A stretch of 64,000 nt of DNA from Sphingobium cyanobacteriorum (GTDB lineage: Bacteria; Pseudomonadota; Alphaproteobacteria; Sphingomonadales; Sphingomonadaceae), in assembly GCF_030580935.1 (NCBI RefSeq), contig NZ_JAUQOM010000009.1:1-64000 (forward strand), read 5' to 3'. Of the stretch, positions 35,389 to 46,077 are shown piece after piece. Position 1 is the stretch's first letter, and each line of letters begins with the position of its first letter. The notes below the pieces were generated by a model that saw only the letters and a list, made by a program, of their open reading frames with translations, searched no databases and was not told the DNA's origin. The translations under genes and the position numbers were made by a program.

Positions 35389-36258
35389 CTACCGCTTCCA
35401 GCGCGCCCAGATCGCCGTGGGCAGGGCAATGCCGCGCGCTTCCTCCCGCACCGCCAGTTCGCCCGCGTCGACCGTGCCGGGCAAGTCGGCGAACGCCTGG
35501 CACAGCAGTTCGCCGATCGCCAGCGCCGACATGCGCACGGCATAGACGGTCAGGAACAGGAAACGGCTGTCGGCGTCGAGCAGCGCGCGGCAGTTGGCGA
35601 TGAGGCCGGGCAAATCCTCCTCCAGCCGCCAGACTTCGCCGTCCGGGCCGCGGCCATATTTGGGCGGGTCGAGCAGGATGCCGTCATAGCGGCGGTTGCG
35701 GCGCACTTCGCGCGCGACGAATTTGGCGGCATCCTCCACGATCCAGCGGACCGGCCTGTCCTCCATGCCCGAAAGCGCCGCGTTGGCGCGGGCCTGGGCC
35801 ACCGATTTCTTGGACGCATCGACATGGACCATGCGCGCGCCGCCGGCCGACAGCGCCAGCGTGCCGACGCCGGTATAGCCGAACAGGTTCATGACCTCTG
35901 CATCCGGCTTGTCGGCATAGGTGGCGCGCAAATCGTCCCAGACCGGCGCCATGTCGGGGAAGAAGCCCAGATGGCGGAAGGGGGTGCAGCTCGACTGGAA
36001 AGTGACTTCGCGCCAGTGCAGCGGCCAGCCTTCGGCCGGGACGGGCCGCTCATAATACCAGCGGCCGCCCCCATCCTCGTCCGATCCGGGGATGAACTCG
36101 GCGTCCGCGCGCCAGTCGGTCGTGGCGGGCTTCCACATCGCCTGCGGTTCGGGGCGGATGAAGCGGAAGCGGCCATAGCGTTCCAGTTTCCGCCCGTCGC
36201 CACAATCGAGCAGGCCGTAATCGGACCAGGGTTCGCCGATGAAGGTTTTGAGTTCCAA
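35389..36258 (-). CDS. class I SAM-dependent rRNA large-subunit methyltransferase (RlmI/RlmK-like)
   Basis: The 289-residue protein has the Rossmann SAM-binding motifs 'VMNLFGYTGVGTLALSAGGA' and 'VHVDASKKSVAQARANAALS', and the methylase motif 'GILLDPPKYGRGP' (about 200-212). These resemble the RlmI/RlmK 23S rRNA cytosine or guanine methyltransferases, but the usual N-terminal PUA domain is short or missing. The frame opens with TTG at 36258, immediately after thrC; no ATG occurs before residue 41 ('MWKPATTD'), so a TTG start is likely. The exact rRNA target is unknown. Confidence 0.8.
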   Translation of the reverse strand: MELKTFIGEPWSDYGLLDCGDGRKLERYGRFRFIRPEPQAMWKPATTDWRADAEFIPGSDEDGGGRWYYERPVPAEGWPLHWREVTFQSSCTPFRHLGFFPDMAPVWDDLRATYADKPDAEVMNLFGYTGVGTLALSAGGARMVHVDASKKSVAQARANAALSGMEDRPVRWIVEDAAKFVAREVRRNRRYDGILLDPPKYGRGPDGEVWRLEEDLPGLIANCRALLDADSRFLFLTVYAVRMSALAIGELLCQAFADLPGTVDAGELAVREEARGIALPTAIWARWKR

Positions 36259-36263
36259 GCGAT

Positions 36264-37664
36264 TTATCCGCGCGGGGTGGCGCGTTCGGCGATGTAGGCG
36301 GTGACGGCTTCGAACGTGCCGGGCAGCTTGGCATAGCTTTCCTCGCGCGCGAACAGGTCGCCCACGCGCGCGGGGAGCGGCGGGCGGGTGCCGGTCGCGC
36401 GCTCCACCGCATCGCGGAACTTGGCGGGGTGGGCCGTCGCCAGCGTGACCACCGGAATGTCCGCCCGAACCCCGGCTTCGCGGGCGGCGGCAAGGCCGAT
36501 GGCGCTGTGCGGGTCGAGGATCTGGCCCGCGCCGTCATAGGCCCAGCGCATCGCCATGGTCATGCCATCGGCATCGATGCGGGCGGAGGAGAAGAGATGC
36601 GCCGCGCCTTCGCGCTGGGCATTGGTCAGGCGCATCGCCCTGCTGCTTTCAAAGCCGCGCATCTGGTCGGCAAGGGCCAGGCCGTCGCGGCCGCCCGCGT
36701 CGAACAGCAGCCGTTCGAAATTGGAGCTGACCTGAATGTCCATGCTGGGCGTCGCGGTCGGCACGACCTGCCCCTGGCTGTAATCGCCTTCGGACAGGGC
36801 ACGGTGCAATATGTCGTTGACGTTGGTGGCGACGATCAGCCTGGCGACGGGCAAGCCCATCTTCGCCGCGACATAGCCGGCGAACACGTCACCGAAATTG
36901 CCAGTGGGGACGGAGAAGGCGACTTCCCGGTCCGGCGCGCCCAGGCGCACGGCGGCGTAGAAATAATAGACGACCTGCGCCATCAGCCGCGCCCAGTTGA
37001 TGGAGTTGACGGCCGACAGGTTGAAGCGGCTCTTGAAGGCGGCGTCGTTGAACATCGCCTTCACCAGCGCCTGCGCATCGTCGAAGCTGCCGTCGATCGC
37101 GATATTATAGACGTTGGGCGCGCGCACCGTCGTCATCTGGCGGCGCTGCACGTCGGACACGCGGCCTTCGGGATGGAGCATGAAGATGTCGATCTTCGTC
37201 CGGCCCGCGACCGCGTCGATCGCGGCCGATCCGGTGTCGCCCGATGTCGCGCCGACGATGGTGAGGTGATCGTCGCGGCGCGACAGGAAGCGTTCGAACA
37301 ACTGGCCAAGCAACTGGAGCGCCACATCCTTGAACGCCAGCGTGGGGCCATGGAACAGTTCGAGCAGCCAGTGCTGGTGATCGAGCTGGACCAGCGGGGT
37401 CACGGCCTGATGGCTGAAGCGGCCATAGGCGGCGACGCACAGGTCGCGCAATTCATCCTCTGCAAGGGAACCCGCAACGAAGGGCGCCATCACCCGGACG
37501 GCGGTTTCGACATAGGAGAGGCCGGCAAGGGCGCGAATCTGGTCGGCGGTGAAGGCCGGCCAGCTTGTCGGCAGATAGAGGCCGCCATCGGACGCCAGGC
37601 CAGCCAGCGTCACATCCTCGAAACCGAGCGCCGGTGCGCTCCCCCTGGTGCTCTGATATTGCAT
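36264..37664 (-). CDS. thrC: threonine synthase
   Basis: The 466-residue PLP enzyme has the typical N-terminus 'MQYQSTRGSAPALGFEDV', the PLP-Lys motif 'GPTLAFKDVALQLLG' (about 108-121) and 'GATSGDTGSAAIDAV' binding the phosphate. It converts O-phosphohomoserine to threonine. The length fits the type II (bacterial/fungal) class. It sits between surf1 and a methyltransferase gene in the same direction, so it is probably part of a longer transcript from the oxidase end, although a terminator lies before surf1. Confidence 0.96.
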   Translation of the reverse strand: MQYQSTRGSAPALGFEDVTLAGLASDGGLYLPTSWPAFTADQIRALAGLSYVETAVRVMAPFVAGSLAEDELRDLCVAAYGRFSHQAVTPLVQLDHQHWLLELFHGPTLAFKDVALQLLGQLFERFLSRRDDHLTIVGATSGDTGSAAIDAVAGRTKIDIFMLHPEGRVSDVQRRQMTTVRAPNVYNIAIDGSFDDAQALVKAMFNDAAFKSRFNLSAVNSINWARLMAQVVYYFYAAVRLGAPDREVAFSVPTGNFGDVFAGYVAAKMGLPVARLIVATNVNDILHRALSEGDYSQGQVVPTATPSMDIQVSSNFERLLFDAGGRDGLALADQMRGFESSRAMRLTNAQREGAAHLFSSARIDADGMTMAMRWAYDGAGQILDPHSAIGLAAAREAGVRADIPVVTLATAHPAKFRDAVERATGTRPPLPARVGDLFAREESYAKLPGTFEAVTAYIAERATPRG

Positions 37665-37708
37665 AATGGGAAAGCGCGGTAGCGCCGGGCGGGCCAGGGA
37701 GCAAGCCT

Positions 37709-38356
37709 TTACGGCTTTGGCGCGGCGTTGCGGCGGCGCAGGGCCAGACTATAGATGATGACCGCCACGCCCGCGAAGAGAAACCACTGCACCGCATAGG
37801 CGAGATGGTTGTTGGGGATGTCGGCGGCGGTCGGCGGCGCAACCGGCTTGAGCCCGGCGGGGGCGGCCCTGGCGATCAGCATCGGGCGCAGCGGTGTCGC
37901 CTTGCCCGTGATGCGGGTCAGGAGCGCGCGATGGTCCGGCTCCTCGCTGATCCAGCCGGCGATCTGGCCGCCTGTCCAGGCCGGCTTGTCATCGGGTTTC
38001 TGCCCGACGCCCAGCGCGACCAGCACGCCCGGCCCCTCCGCCCCGGTGGCGCAATGGGCGATATGGCGATAGCCCATGCTGCCATCGGCGGCGCGGCCAG
38101 CCTCCACCTGCCATTGCACGACGCGCAGGCACTGCACCGAGGAGGGGCGGAAGAGGATGGCCGGATCGACCGGCGCCAATTTCGGAAAGGCGATGGCCGA
38201 ACGGCCCGGATTGGTGGCGGCGAGCGCCAATGCCTGCGCCTTTTCCTCCCGCCGCTGCACCTGCCAGACGCCCAGGCCGATCATCGCCAGCACCGCAAGA
38301 GCAACGACCATCGTGGCGATCAGCGGGATTCGGGCAGATGTGGGCTGATCGGTCAT
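37709..38356 (-). CDS. SURF1-family cytochrome oxidase assembly protein
   Basis: The 215-residue protein has transmembrane helices at both ends ('LIATMVVALAVLAMIGLGVW' and 'YAVQWFLFAGVAVIIYSLAL') around a periplasmic domain, with 'GVWQVQRREEKAQAL' and 'NNHLAYAVQWF', the SURF1 signatures. It assists heme a insertion into subunit I of aa3 oxidase. It is the last cox-related gene and follows ctaE by 87 bp, with a terminator between, so it may have its own promoter. Confidence 0.92.
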   Translation of the reverse strand: MTDQPTSARIPLIATMVVALAVLAMIGLGVWQVQRREEKAQALALAATNPGRSAIAFPKLAPVDPAILFRPSSVQCLRVVQWQVEAGRAADGSMGYRHIAHCATGAEGPGVLVALGVGQKPDDKPAWTGGQIAGWISEEPDHRALLTRITGKATPLRPMLIARAAPAGLKPVAPPTAADIPNNHLAYAVQWFLFAGVAVIIYSLALRRRNAAPKP

Positions 38357-38392
38357 GGCGCATCCTTGATAGCGGGCGGTGGAGCAAAAGAA

Positions 38393-38419
38393 AACGGCCG
38401 GAGCAGTGCCCCGGCCGTT
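38393..38419 (-). terminator. ctaE intrinsic terminator
   Basis: A 9-bp stem (38393-38401 with 38411-38419) has a 9-nt loop. Read on the minus strand it follows the ctaE stop by about 25 bp and runs into TTTTCTTTT. It would end the oxidase operon transcript before surf1. Confidence 0.78.
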
Positions 38420-38443
38420 GTCACAACATGGTCAGACGGTCGA

Positions 38444-39274
38444 TCAGCCGCCGTGGACCGGCGCGCCCCAGCCACCCCAGACATAGATGGCAACGAACAG
38501 GAACAGCCACACCACGTCAACGAAATGCCAGTACCAGGCGGCAGCTTCGAAGCCGAAATGCTGGCGCGGGGTGAAGTGGCCCTTATAGGCGCGGATCAGG
38601 TTGACGATGAGGAAGATGGTGCCGACCAGAACGTGAAAGCCGTGGAAGCCGGTCGCCATGTAGAAGGCCGAGCTGTACGGGCTGCCACCGAACGGGAACG
38701 GGGCATGGGCATATTCATAGGCCTGGATGCACGAGAATATCGCGCCCAGGATGATGGTGCACCACAGCCCCTTGATCAGGCCGTCACGGTCGCCGTGGAT
38801 CAGCGCATGATGCGCCCAGGTGACGGTGGTGCCCGAACAGAGCAGGATCAGCGTGTTGAGCAGGGGCAGTTCGAAGGCGTTCATCACCTCGATCCCCTTG
38901 GACGGGAACATCCCCTCGATCGGGGCCAGTGCGCTGGGGAAGAGGGAGAAGTCGAAAAAGGCCCAGAACCAGCCGACGAAGAACATCACTTCGGACGCGA
39001 TGAACAAAATCATGCCGTAGCGCAGATGCAACTGCACCACCGGCGTATGATCGCCGGCATGGGCTTCGGCGATGACATTGCCCCACCAACTGAAGAAGGT
39101 GAACAAAATGCCCGCGACGCCGATCAGGAATACCCAGCCGCCACCCGGCCCCATCGCGTCGGGATGCATCCACATGATCGCACCGAACGCCATGACCAGC
39201 GACGACAACGAGCCGAACAGCGGCCAGATGCTGGGCGGAAGGATGTGATAATCGTGATTCTTTACGCCTGCCAT
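38444..39274 (-). CDS. ctaE: cytochrome c oxidase subunit III
   Basis: The 276-residue membrane protein has seven hydrophobic helices and subunit III landmarks: 'NHDYHILPPSIWPLFGS' at the N-terminus, 'RYGMILFIASEVMFFVGWFW' (membrane Glu), and 'FYMATGFHGFHVLVGTIFLI' with the Glu/His-rich helix. The C-terminus has 'HFGFEAAAWYWHFVDVVWLF'. Subunit III stabilises the core and feeds proton uptake. It is encoded 36 bp after ctaG. Confidence 0.96.
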   Translation of the reverse strand: MAGVKNHDYHILPPSIWPLFGSLSSLVMAFGAIMWMHPDAMGPGGGWVFLIGVAGILFTFFSWWGNVIAEAHAGDHTPVVQLHLRYGMILFIASEVMFFVGWFWAFFDFSLFPSALAPIEGMFPSKGIEVMNAFELPLLNTLILLCSGTTVTWAHHALIHGDRDGLIKGLWCTIILGAIFSCIQAYEYAHAPFPFGGSPYSSAFYMATGFHGFHVLVGTIFLIVNLIRAYKGHFTPRQHFGFEAAAWYWHFVDVVWLFLFVAIYVWGGWGAPVHGG

Positions 39275-39309
39275 GTCCGCTCTTCCCTGCTCCTGTTCTT
39301 CAAAATGCC

Positions 39310-39885
39310 TTAGCTTGCCTTCTTGCCCTGCTCAACAGGATAGAAGGTGTAGCTCAAGGTTATCTGTTGCGTGTCCCTGTTGTCCGGGTCGTCGAGGATT
39401 TTGGGATCGACATAATAGAGGACGGGCATCCGCACCTCTTCCCCCGGTTGCAGCGTCTGCTGGGTGAAGCAGAAACACTGTATCTTGGTGAAATAGCCGC
39501 CCGCCTGGGTCGGCGTGACGTTAAAGCTGGCGGTGCCGGTGACGGGCCGGTCAGACAGGTTCTTCGCGATGAAGATGGCCATGTCCTTGCGCCCGATGGT
39601 GACGGTATCGGTCCGATGTTCAGGATAGAATTGCCACGGCATGCCCGGCTGGACGTTGGAATCGAAACGGATCGACATGGTGTGGCCGGCCGCCGCGCGC
39701 ACCTGGACATCGACGGCCGCGCGGCTGGTCGTACCGCCAAAGCCGGTCCTTTCGCAAAAAATGCGATAGAGCGGCACAGAGGCAAAGCCCAGCGCCAGCA
39801 TGGACAGGCCCACTACCGCCATCAGCACCAGCGTCCGGCGGTTGCGCCTGTCACGGTCGAACGGGGAAGGCGGAAGCGTCGCCAT
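39310..39885 (-). CDS. ctaG: cytochrome c oxidase assembly protein CtaG (Cox11)
   Basis: The 191-residue protein has one N-terminal transmembrane helix ('LVLMAVVGLSMLALGFASV') and a periplasmic copper-binding beta domain. The copper motif 'CFCFTQQTL' (about 147-155) and 'VPLYRIFCERTGFGGT' are present. CtaG delivers copper to the CuB site of subunit I. It overlaps the small upstream ORF by one base (TGATG). Confidence 0.95.
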   Translation of the reverse strand: MATLPPSPFDRDRRNRRTLVLMAVVGLSMLALGFASVPLYRIFCERTGFGGTTSRAAVDVQVRAAAGHTMSIRFDSNVQPGMPWQFYPEHRTDTVTIGRKDMAIFIAKNLSDRPVTGTASFNVTPTQAGGYFTKIQCFCFTQQTLQPGEEVRMPVLYYVDPKILDDPDNRDTQQITLSYTFYPVEQGKKAS

Positions 39886-40022
39886 CAGATGCTATGGCTC
39901 GCGCCGATCTTCGCCAGGGTGATGGCGAAGAAGAGGATGACGAGAAAGCCCAGCAACAGGCCGGTGACGAGGGCGCGCGACTTCTGCCGGGCGCGGATCT
40001 GATCCTGTTCCTCCGGCGTCAT
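39885..40022 (-). CDS. 45-residue membrane protein of the oxidase cluster
   Basis: This short gene starts within the ctaB stop (ATGA overlap) and ends within the ctaG start (TGATG overlap), so it is locked between two assembly factors. The peptide has a charged N-terminus ('[19 protein letters not shown]') and one transmembrane helix ('[19 protein letters not shown]'). Small proteins in this position occur in alphaproteobacterial oxidase operons; the function is not established. It probably helps assembly or anchors an assembly complex. Confidence 0.8.
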   Translation of the reverse strand: MTPEEQDQIRARQKSRALVTGLLLGFLVILFFAITLAKIGASHSI

Positions 40023-40939
40023 GCCAGCACCCAGCGGTCGACGACCACCGCCCCGAACAGCAGGAAGAGATAGAGGATCGAATATTTGAACAGCCGCCGT
40101 TCCGGCGCCATGCGCGCGGGGTCGCTTTCCCGGCGACGATAGACCTGGAAAGCGAAAACAGCAAACAGCGCCGTGCCCGCCAGCGCGGTCACGCCATAGA
40201 CGAGGCCGGTGAGGCGCAGCAGCACCGGGACCAGCGCCGCAACCGCCATGATCGCGGTGTAAAGCCAGATCTGTCGACGGGTCGCCACTTCACCCGACAC
40301 AACGGGCAGCATCGGAATGCCGGCGGCGGCATAATCGGTCTTTACGAAGAGGGCCAGCGCCCAGAAATGGGGCGGGGTCCAGAAGAAGATCAGCAGGAAC
40401 AGCGCCACCGGCAGCGCGCTGACATCGCCCGTCACCGCGGCCCAGCCAATCACCGGCGGGAACGCGCCGGCAGCCCCGCCAATGACGATATTCTGGGCCG
40501 TGCGCGGCTTCAGCCAGATGGTGTAGATGAAAACATAGAAGAGGATCGAGACAGCGAGCACGATGGCGGCGAACCAGTTGGTCGCCATGCCCAGCAAAAT
40601 CACGGAAAAGACGGACAGGCCCACACCGAAATGCAGCGCGCTTTGCCGGTCCATGCGCCCGGCGGGCAGTGGCCGGTTGGCGGTGCGCTTCATCTTCGCG
40701 TCGATATCGGCTTCCCACCACTGGTTGAGCGTGGCGGCCGCGCCGGCCCCCAGCGCGATGCAGAGAATCGCGGTAAAGGCCAGGACGGGGTGAATATGGC
40801 CGGGCGCGGCGAGCAGGCCGCACAAGCCCGTGAACACAACCAGGGTCATGACGCGCGGCTTCGTCAGCGCGAGGAAGTCGCGCCAATGGGCAGGCATTGC
40901 CGGCGTATTCAGCCCGGACATGATCGGCGTACTGGCCAT
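40019..40939 (-). CDS. ctaB: protoheme IX farnesyltransferase (heme O synthase)
   Basis: From ATG 40939 (GAGGAG close upstream) the protein has 306 residues and about nine hydrophobic helices. The UbiA-type aspartate motifs are '[20 protein letters not shown]' (about 72-91) and '[13 protein letters not shown]', with '[13 protein letters not shown]' between. It transfers a farnesyl group to heme B, giving heme O on the way to heme A for subunit I. It is the third gene of the ctaC-ctaD-ctaB-ctaG-ctaE series. Starts at 40954 or 40960 are also possible. Confidence 0.95.
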   Translation of the reverse strand: MASTPIMSGLNTPAMPAHWRDFLALTKPRVMTLVVFTGLCGLLAAPGHIHPVLAFTAILCIALGAGAAATLNQWWEADIDAKMKRTANRPLPAGRMDRQSALHFGVGLSVFSVILLGMATNWFAAIVLAVSILFYVFIYTIWLKPRTAQNIVIGGAAGAFPPVIGWAAVTGDVSALPVALFLLIFFWTPPHFWALALFVKTDYAAAGIPMLPVVSGEVATRRQIWLYTAIMAVAALVPVLLRLTGLVYGVTALAGTALFAVFAFQVYRRRESDPARMAPERRLFKYSILYLFLLFGAVVVDRWVLA

Positions 40940-41067
40940 AAACTCCTCTTGCATCGACACGGCGGCTTACAGCCATGGGTCGATTTCGGCAAATGGGCAG
41001 GCGGTATCCCCCCTGCCCGTCCCTTTTGCGATGGAAACGCCCGGCCGAAGCCGGGCGCGCCATGATG

Positions 41068-42741
<1,674 letters not shown>

Positions 42742-42750
42742 CTACCCTGA

Positions 42751-43764
42751 TCAGATTTTCTTGTCGGCGACGACAGCGGCGGCGGCCGGAGCGGCCTGCG
42801 CCGTCTTTGTCGCGCCCTTGAGGCTGCCGCCCTGCGAAAGCACCCACTGGTCGAACTGTTCGGGCGGCAGCGCCTCGATCGCGATCGGCATGAAGCCGTG
42901 ACGCGCACCACACAGTTCGGAGCACTGGCCGTAATAGACACCCGGCTTTTCGATGAACACGCTCTTTTCATTCAGGCGGCCGGGGACGGCGTCCATCTTG
43001 AGCCAGAGCGAGGGCACGGCGAAGGCGTGGATGACATCGGCACCGGTGATGATCAGCTTGACCGGACGGCCGGCCGGCAGCACGAGGCGGTTGTCGGGGG
43101 CGAGCAGATAAGGCTCGCCATTGGCCTTGGCCTTGTCCTCAGGCAGCAGGTTCGAAACATATTCGGGGATGGCATTGTCGGGATATTCATAGCCCCAATA
43201 CCATTGATAGCCCGTCACCTTGACGGTCAGCGCATCCTTGGGCGCGGGCTTGTACTGGTCGGCGAGCAGGCCGATGGAGGGCACCGCGACGACCAGCAGG
43301 ATCACGACCGGCAGCACCGTCCACACCACTTCGATCAGCGTGTTGTGCGAGGTTTTGGACGGCACCGGATTGGCGCTGCGGCGATAGCGCACCATCACAT
43401 AGAGCATCAGCGCCAGCACGAAGATGGAGATGATGGTGATGAGCGGCAGCAGCAGCACATCGTGCAGCCAGCGCGCCGTATGGCCGGTCGGGCTGAACTG
43501 TTCCTGAAGCGTGACTTCGCCAGGCCTGGGCATGCCGATGCCTTCGGTCGGCTTCATGCGCGGCGGCGCGGCAACCTTTGCCACAGGCGCGGCTTCGGCA
43601 GCCGGCGCAGCGGCATTGGCGGCCGATTCGGCCGGTGCGGCGGCATTGTCCGCTGCGGGCGCGGCAGCGACCGCATTGTCCTGCGCCAGCACCTGTCCGT
43701 TCAGCGCGAGCGCCGGCGCGAAGGCCAGCAACCCGGCAAGAACGAGCGATTTCACTTTCTTCAT
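42751..43764 (-). CDS. ctaC: cytochrome c oxidase subunit II
   Basis: The 337-residue protein has a signal sequence (about 1-28), then a 45-residue Ala/Pro/Glu-rich stretch (about 29-73) not typical of shorter homologues. Two transmembrane helices (about 100-165) and the CuA domain follow. The CuA ligands lie in 'DVIHAFAVPSLWLKMD' and 'YYGQCSELCGARHGFMPI' (about 275-292). It accepts electrons from cytochrome c. It is the first gene of the oxidase cluster; upstream there is a 289-bp intergenic region before pyrE (divergent). Confidence 0.95.
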   Translation of the reverse strand: MKKVKSLVLAGLLAFAPALALNGQVLAQDNAVAAAPAADNAAAPAESAANAAAPAAEAAPVAKVAAPPRMKPTEGIGMPRPGEVTLQEQFSPTGHTARWLHDVLLLPLITIISIFVLALMLYVMVRYRRSANPVPSKTSHNTLIEVVWTVLPVVILLVVAVPSIGLLADQYKPAPKDALTVKVTGYQWYWGYEYPDNAIPEYVSNLLPEDKAKANGEPYLLAPDNRLVLPAGRPVKLIITGADVIHAFAVPSLWLKMDAVPGRLNEKSVFIEKPGVYYGQCSELCGARHGFMPIAIEALPPEQFDQWVLSQGGSLKGATKTAQAAPAAAAVVADKKI

Positions 43765-44053
43765 AGCGTCTTCGTACCCCTAAACCCCTTGGCGCCGCTG
43801 CAACGAAGACGCACTTGATGCGCGATGGTCCTCGCCCGTTTCGGTTCTGTCGCGGCTTATAGGCAGGCTTTTCCTCCGCCTCAAGCGCGCAGGAGCAGAT
43901 TTTCTTCGCTGTTGCAACGCTTCCCTTGCCCGCCTATTCGGCAGGCTGTGCGCACAGGGGCGCGATCATGGCGGGCCGGAAGGTTCGCCATGCCAAGGGA
44001 ATGGCGAAGCGCGCCCGACGGCGCCGCATCGCCCGGCATGGACATATGACGGC

Positions 44054-44635
44054 ATGAACGACGAGGAAGTATTGGCGGAATTCCGGGCGGCGGGGGCGCT
44101 GCTCGAAGGACATTTCATCCTGTCGTCAGGGCGGCGCAGCGCCAATTACCTGCAATGCGCGCGCGTGTTGATGAACGCCGACCGGGCCGGCAAGCTGGCC
44201 CGCGCGACGGTGCAGAAACTGCCGCGCGAATTGCGGCAGGAGATCGACCTGGTGGTGTCGCCCGCGATGGGCGGCCTGATCATCGGCCATGAAATCGGCC
44301 GCGCGCTGGACAAGGACGCGGTGTTCCTGGAACGGCCGGAGGGCTTTTTCGAGCTGCGGCGCGGCTTTGCCATCACGCCGGGGCAAAAGGTGCTGATGGT
44401 CGAGGATGTCGTGACCACCGGCCTGTCGTCGCGTCAGGCGATCGAAGCGGTCGAGAAGGAAGGCGGCATCGTCGTCGCCGAAGCGGCGCTGGTCGACCGT
44501 TCGGCCGGCGAGGTCGATCTGGGCGTCCCCTTCTACCCGCTCGTGTCGATCAACTTTCCGGTCTATGACGCCGACGCCGTACCGCCCGAACTGGCGGCGG
44601 TGCCCGCGATCAAGCCCGGCAGCCGGAAGCAGTAG
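44054..44635 (+). CDS. pyrE: orotate phosphoribosyltransferase
   Basis: The 193-residue protein has the PRTase fold with '[20 protein letters not shown]' at the N-terminus and the PRPP-binding motif '[18 protein letters not shown]' (about 113-130). It forms OMP from orotate and PRPP in pyrimidine synthesis. The sequence type is that of alphaproteobacteria, with an extended C-terminus ('[14 protein letters not shown]'). It is 4 bp upstream of pdxJ. Confidence 0.95.
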   Translation: MNDEEVLAEFRAAGALLEGHFILSSGRRSANYLQCARVLMNADRAGKLARATVQKLPRELRQEIDLVVSPAMGGLIIGHEIGRALDKDAVFLERPEGFFELRRGFAITPGQKVLMVEDVVTTGLSSRQAIEAVEKEGGIVVAEAALVDRSAGEVDLGVPFYPLVSINFPVYDADAVPPELAAVPAIKPGSRKQ

Positions 44636-44639
44636 GACC

Positions 44640-45368
44640 ATGACCAGCCCCCTTCGCCTTGGCGTCAATATCGACCATGTGGCGACCATCCGCAACGCGC
44701 GCGGGGGCGAGCATCCCGATCCGGTCAAGGCGGCGCTGCTGGCGGTGAAGGCCGGTGCCCATGGCATCACCGCCCATCTGCGCGAGGACAGGCGGCATAT
44801 TCGCGACGCCGATATCGCCACCTTGATGGCTGCGCTGACCGTGCCGCTCAATCTGGAGATGGCCGCGACGCAGGAGATGCTGGACATCGCGCTGCGCTAC
44901 AAGCCGCACGCTGCCTGCATCGTCCCGGAAAAGCGCGAGGAACGCACGACCGAGGGGGGGCTGGACGCCGCCGGGCAGTTCGCAACGCTGAAGCCCATCG
45001 TCGCGGCGCTGGCCGATGCGGGGATTCGCGTCAGCCTGTTCATCGAGGCGGACGCGCGCCAGATCGACGCGGCGATCCGGCTGGGCGCGCCGGTGGTGGA
45101 ATTTCACACCGGCGCCTATGCGCATCTGAGCGGCGAGGCGCGCGCGGCCGAACTGCGCAGAATCGCCGATGCCGCCGCGCTGGCGGCCAAGAACGGGATC
45201 GAACCCCATGCGGGCCACGGCCTGACCTTCGACAATGTCGCGCCGATCGCCGCGATCCCGCAGATCGCCGAACTCAATATCGGCCATTTCCTGATCGGCG
45301 AAGCGATTTTCGGCGGGCTGGAGGGCAGCATCCGCGAAATGCGGCGGCAGATGGATCTGGCGCGGTGA
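44640..45368 (+). CDS. pdxJ: pyridoxine 5'-phosphate synthase
   Basis: The start at ATG 44640 has TAGGA upstream. The 242-residue TIM barrel shows '[17 protein letters not shown]', '[14 protein letters not shown]', '[17 protein letters not shown]', '[15 protein letters not shown]' and '[12 protein letters not shown]', with the catalytic Glu and His residues. PdxJ condenses 1-deoxyxylulose 5-phosphate with 3-amino-1-hydroxyacetone phosphate to form PNP in vitamin B6 synthesis. It is followed by an overlapping small membrane ORF and then acpS. Confidence 0.97.
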   Translation: MTSPLRLGVNIDHVATIRNARGGEHPDPVKAALLAVKAGAHGITAHLREDRRHIRDADIATLMAALTVPLNLEMAATQEMLDIALRYKPHAACIVPEKREERTTEGGLDAAGQFATLKPIVAALADAGIRVSLFIEADARQIDAAIRLGAPVVEFHTGAYAHLSGEARAAELRRIADAAALAAKNGIEPHAGHGLTFDNVAPIAAIPQIAELNIGHFLIGEAIFGGLEGSIREMRRQMDLAR

Positions 45369-45679
45369 GTCTGGCGGCAGAGCGCTCAAAAAAAATTATT
45401 TACGGCGCGATGTTCATAATTGCCATTTTCGCTCTGCCATTAGCAGCTTTAGCGGCTTTGGAAGGGATCTTTGTCTGGGGAAGCTGGGAAGGCAGGGCGC
45501 TCGCTATTCGAATTGCATGGATCGCCAGTCCTGTCCTTGCGGTTTGCTGCGTGGGCACTGCTAGAAAAAAGCGAATGGAGGGACGGTTTATCTCTCCTAT
45601 TCTGCTTTTATCGGTAGTTGTGGTGCCTACTGTGGCTATCATCTGGTGGATGGTTTTTATCTTTCGGCACGACGTATGA
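45365..45679 (+). CDS. AT-rich small membrane protein inserted between pdxJ and acpS
   Basis: The frame begins with GTG at 45365, overlapping the pdxJ stop, and ends with a 4-nt overlap onto acpS. The 104-residue protein has three predicted transmembrane helices ('[20 protein letters not shown]', '[15 protein letters not shown]', '[20 protein letters not shown]') and short basic loops. Its base composition (many A/T, AAAAAAATT near the start) is unlike its GC-rich neighbours, which suggests later insertion, yet the coupling is intact. Function is unknown and I recognise no family. Confidence 0.62.
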   Translation: MSLAAERSKKIIYGAMFIIAIFALPLAALAALEGIFVWGSWEGRALAIRIAWIASPVLAVCCVGTARKKRMEGRFISPILLLSVVVVPTVAIIWWMVFIFRHDV

Positions 45680-46077
45680 TCATCGGCCTCGGCTCCGACC
45701 TCTGCAATATCGAGCGCATCCAGAACTCGCTCGACCGCTTCGGCGCGCGCTTTGAAAGCCGCGTGTTTACCGATGTCGAGCAGGCCAAGGGCAACCGCCG
45801 CCCCTTCACCAAGGCGGGGACGCTGGCCAAGCGCTTCGCCGCCAAGGAGGCGTTTTCCAAGGCGGTCGGCACGGGGTTCAAGGCCGGGGTGTTCATGAAG
45901 GATATAGGCGTGGTCAACGCCCCGTCCGGCGCGCCGACGCTGAAACTCACCGGCGGCGCGCTCGCCCGGCTCGAATCGATGGTGCCGGCCGGGCACAGGC
46001 CCGTCATTCACCTGACGCTCACCGACGATCATCCATGGGCGCAGGCATTTGTCATCATCGAAGCGCTGCCCCTGTGA
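45676..46077 (+). CDS. acpS: holo-[acyl-carrier-protein] synthase
   Basis: The 133-residue protein from ATG 45676 has the AcpS motifs '[16 protein letters not shown]' (Asp) and '[18 protein letters not shown]' (Glu/Lys), the Mg2+ and CoA-binding residues. It moves the 4'-phosphopantetheine arm from CoA to apo-ACP. It overlaps the upstream ORF by 4 nt, and its stop overlaps the lepB start (GTGA), placing it firmly in the pyrE-pdxJ-acpS-lepB transcript. Confidence 0.95.
   Translation: MIIGLGSDLCNIERIQNSLDRFGARFESRVFTDVEQAKGNRRPFTKAGTLAKRFAAKEAFSKAVGTGFKAGVFMKDIGVVNAPSGAPTLKLTGGALARLESMVPAGHRPVIHLTLTDDHPWAQAFVIIEALPL

Noticed and set aside
43765..44053. FNR box upstream of the cytochrome oxidase genes
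   Set aside because: A TTGAT half-site (around 43814) is present, but the second half does not match; support is too weak to call an operator.
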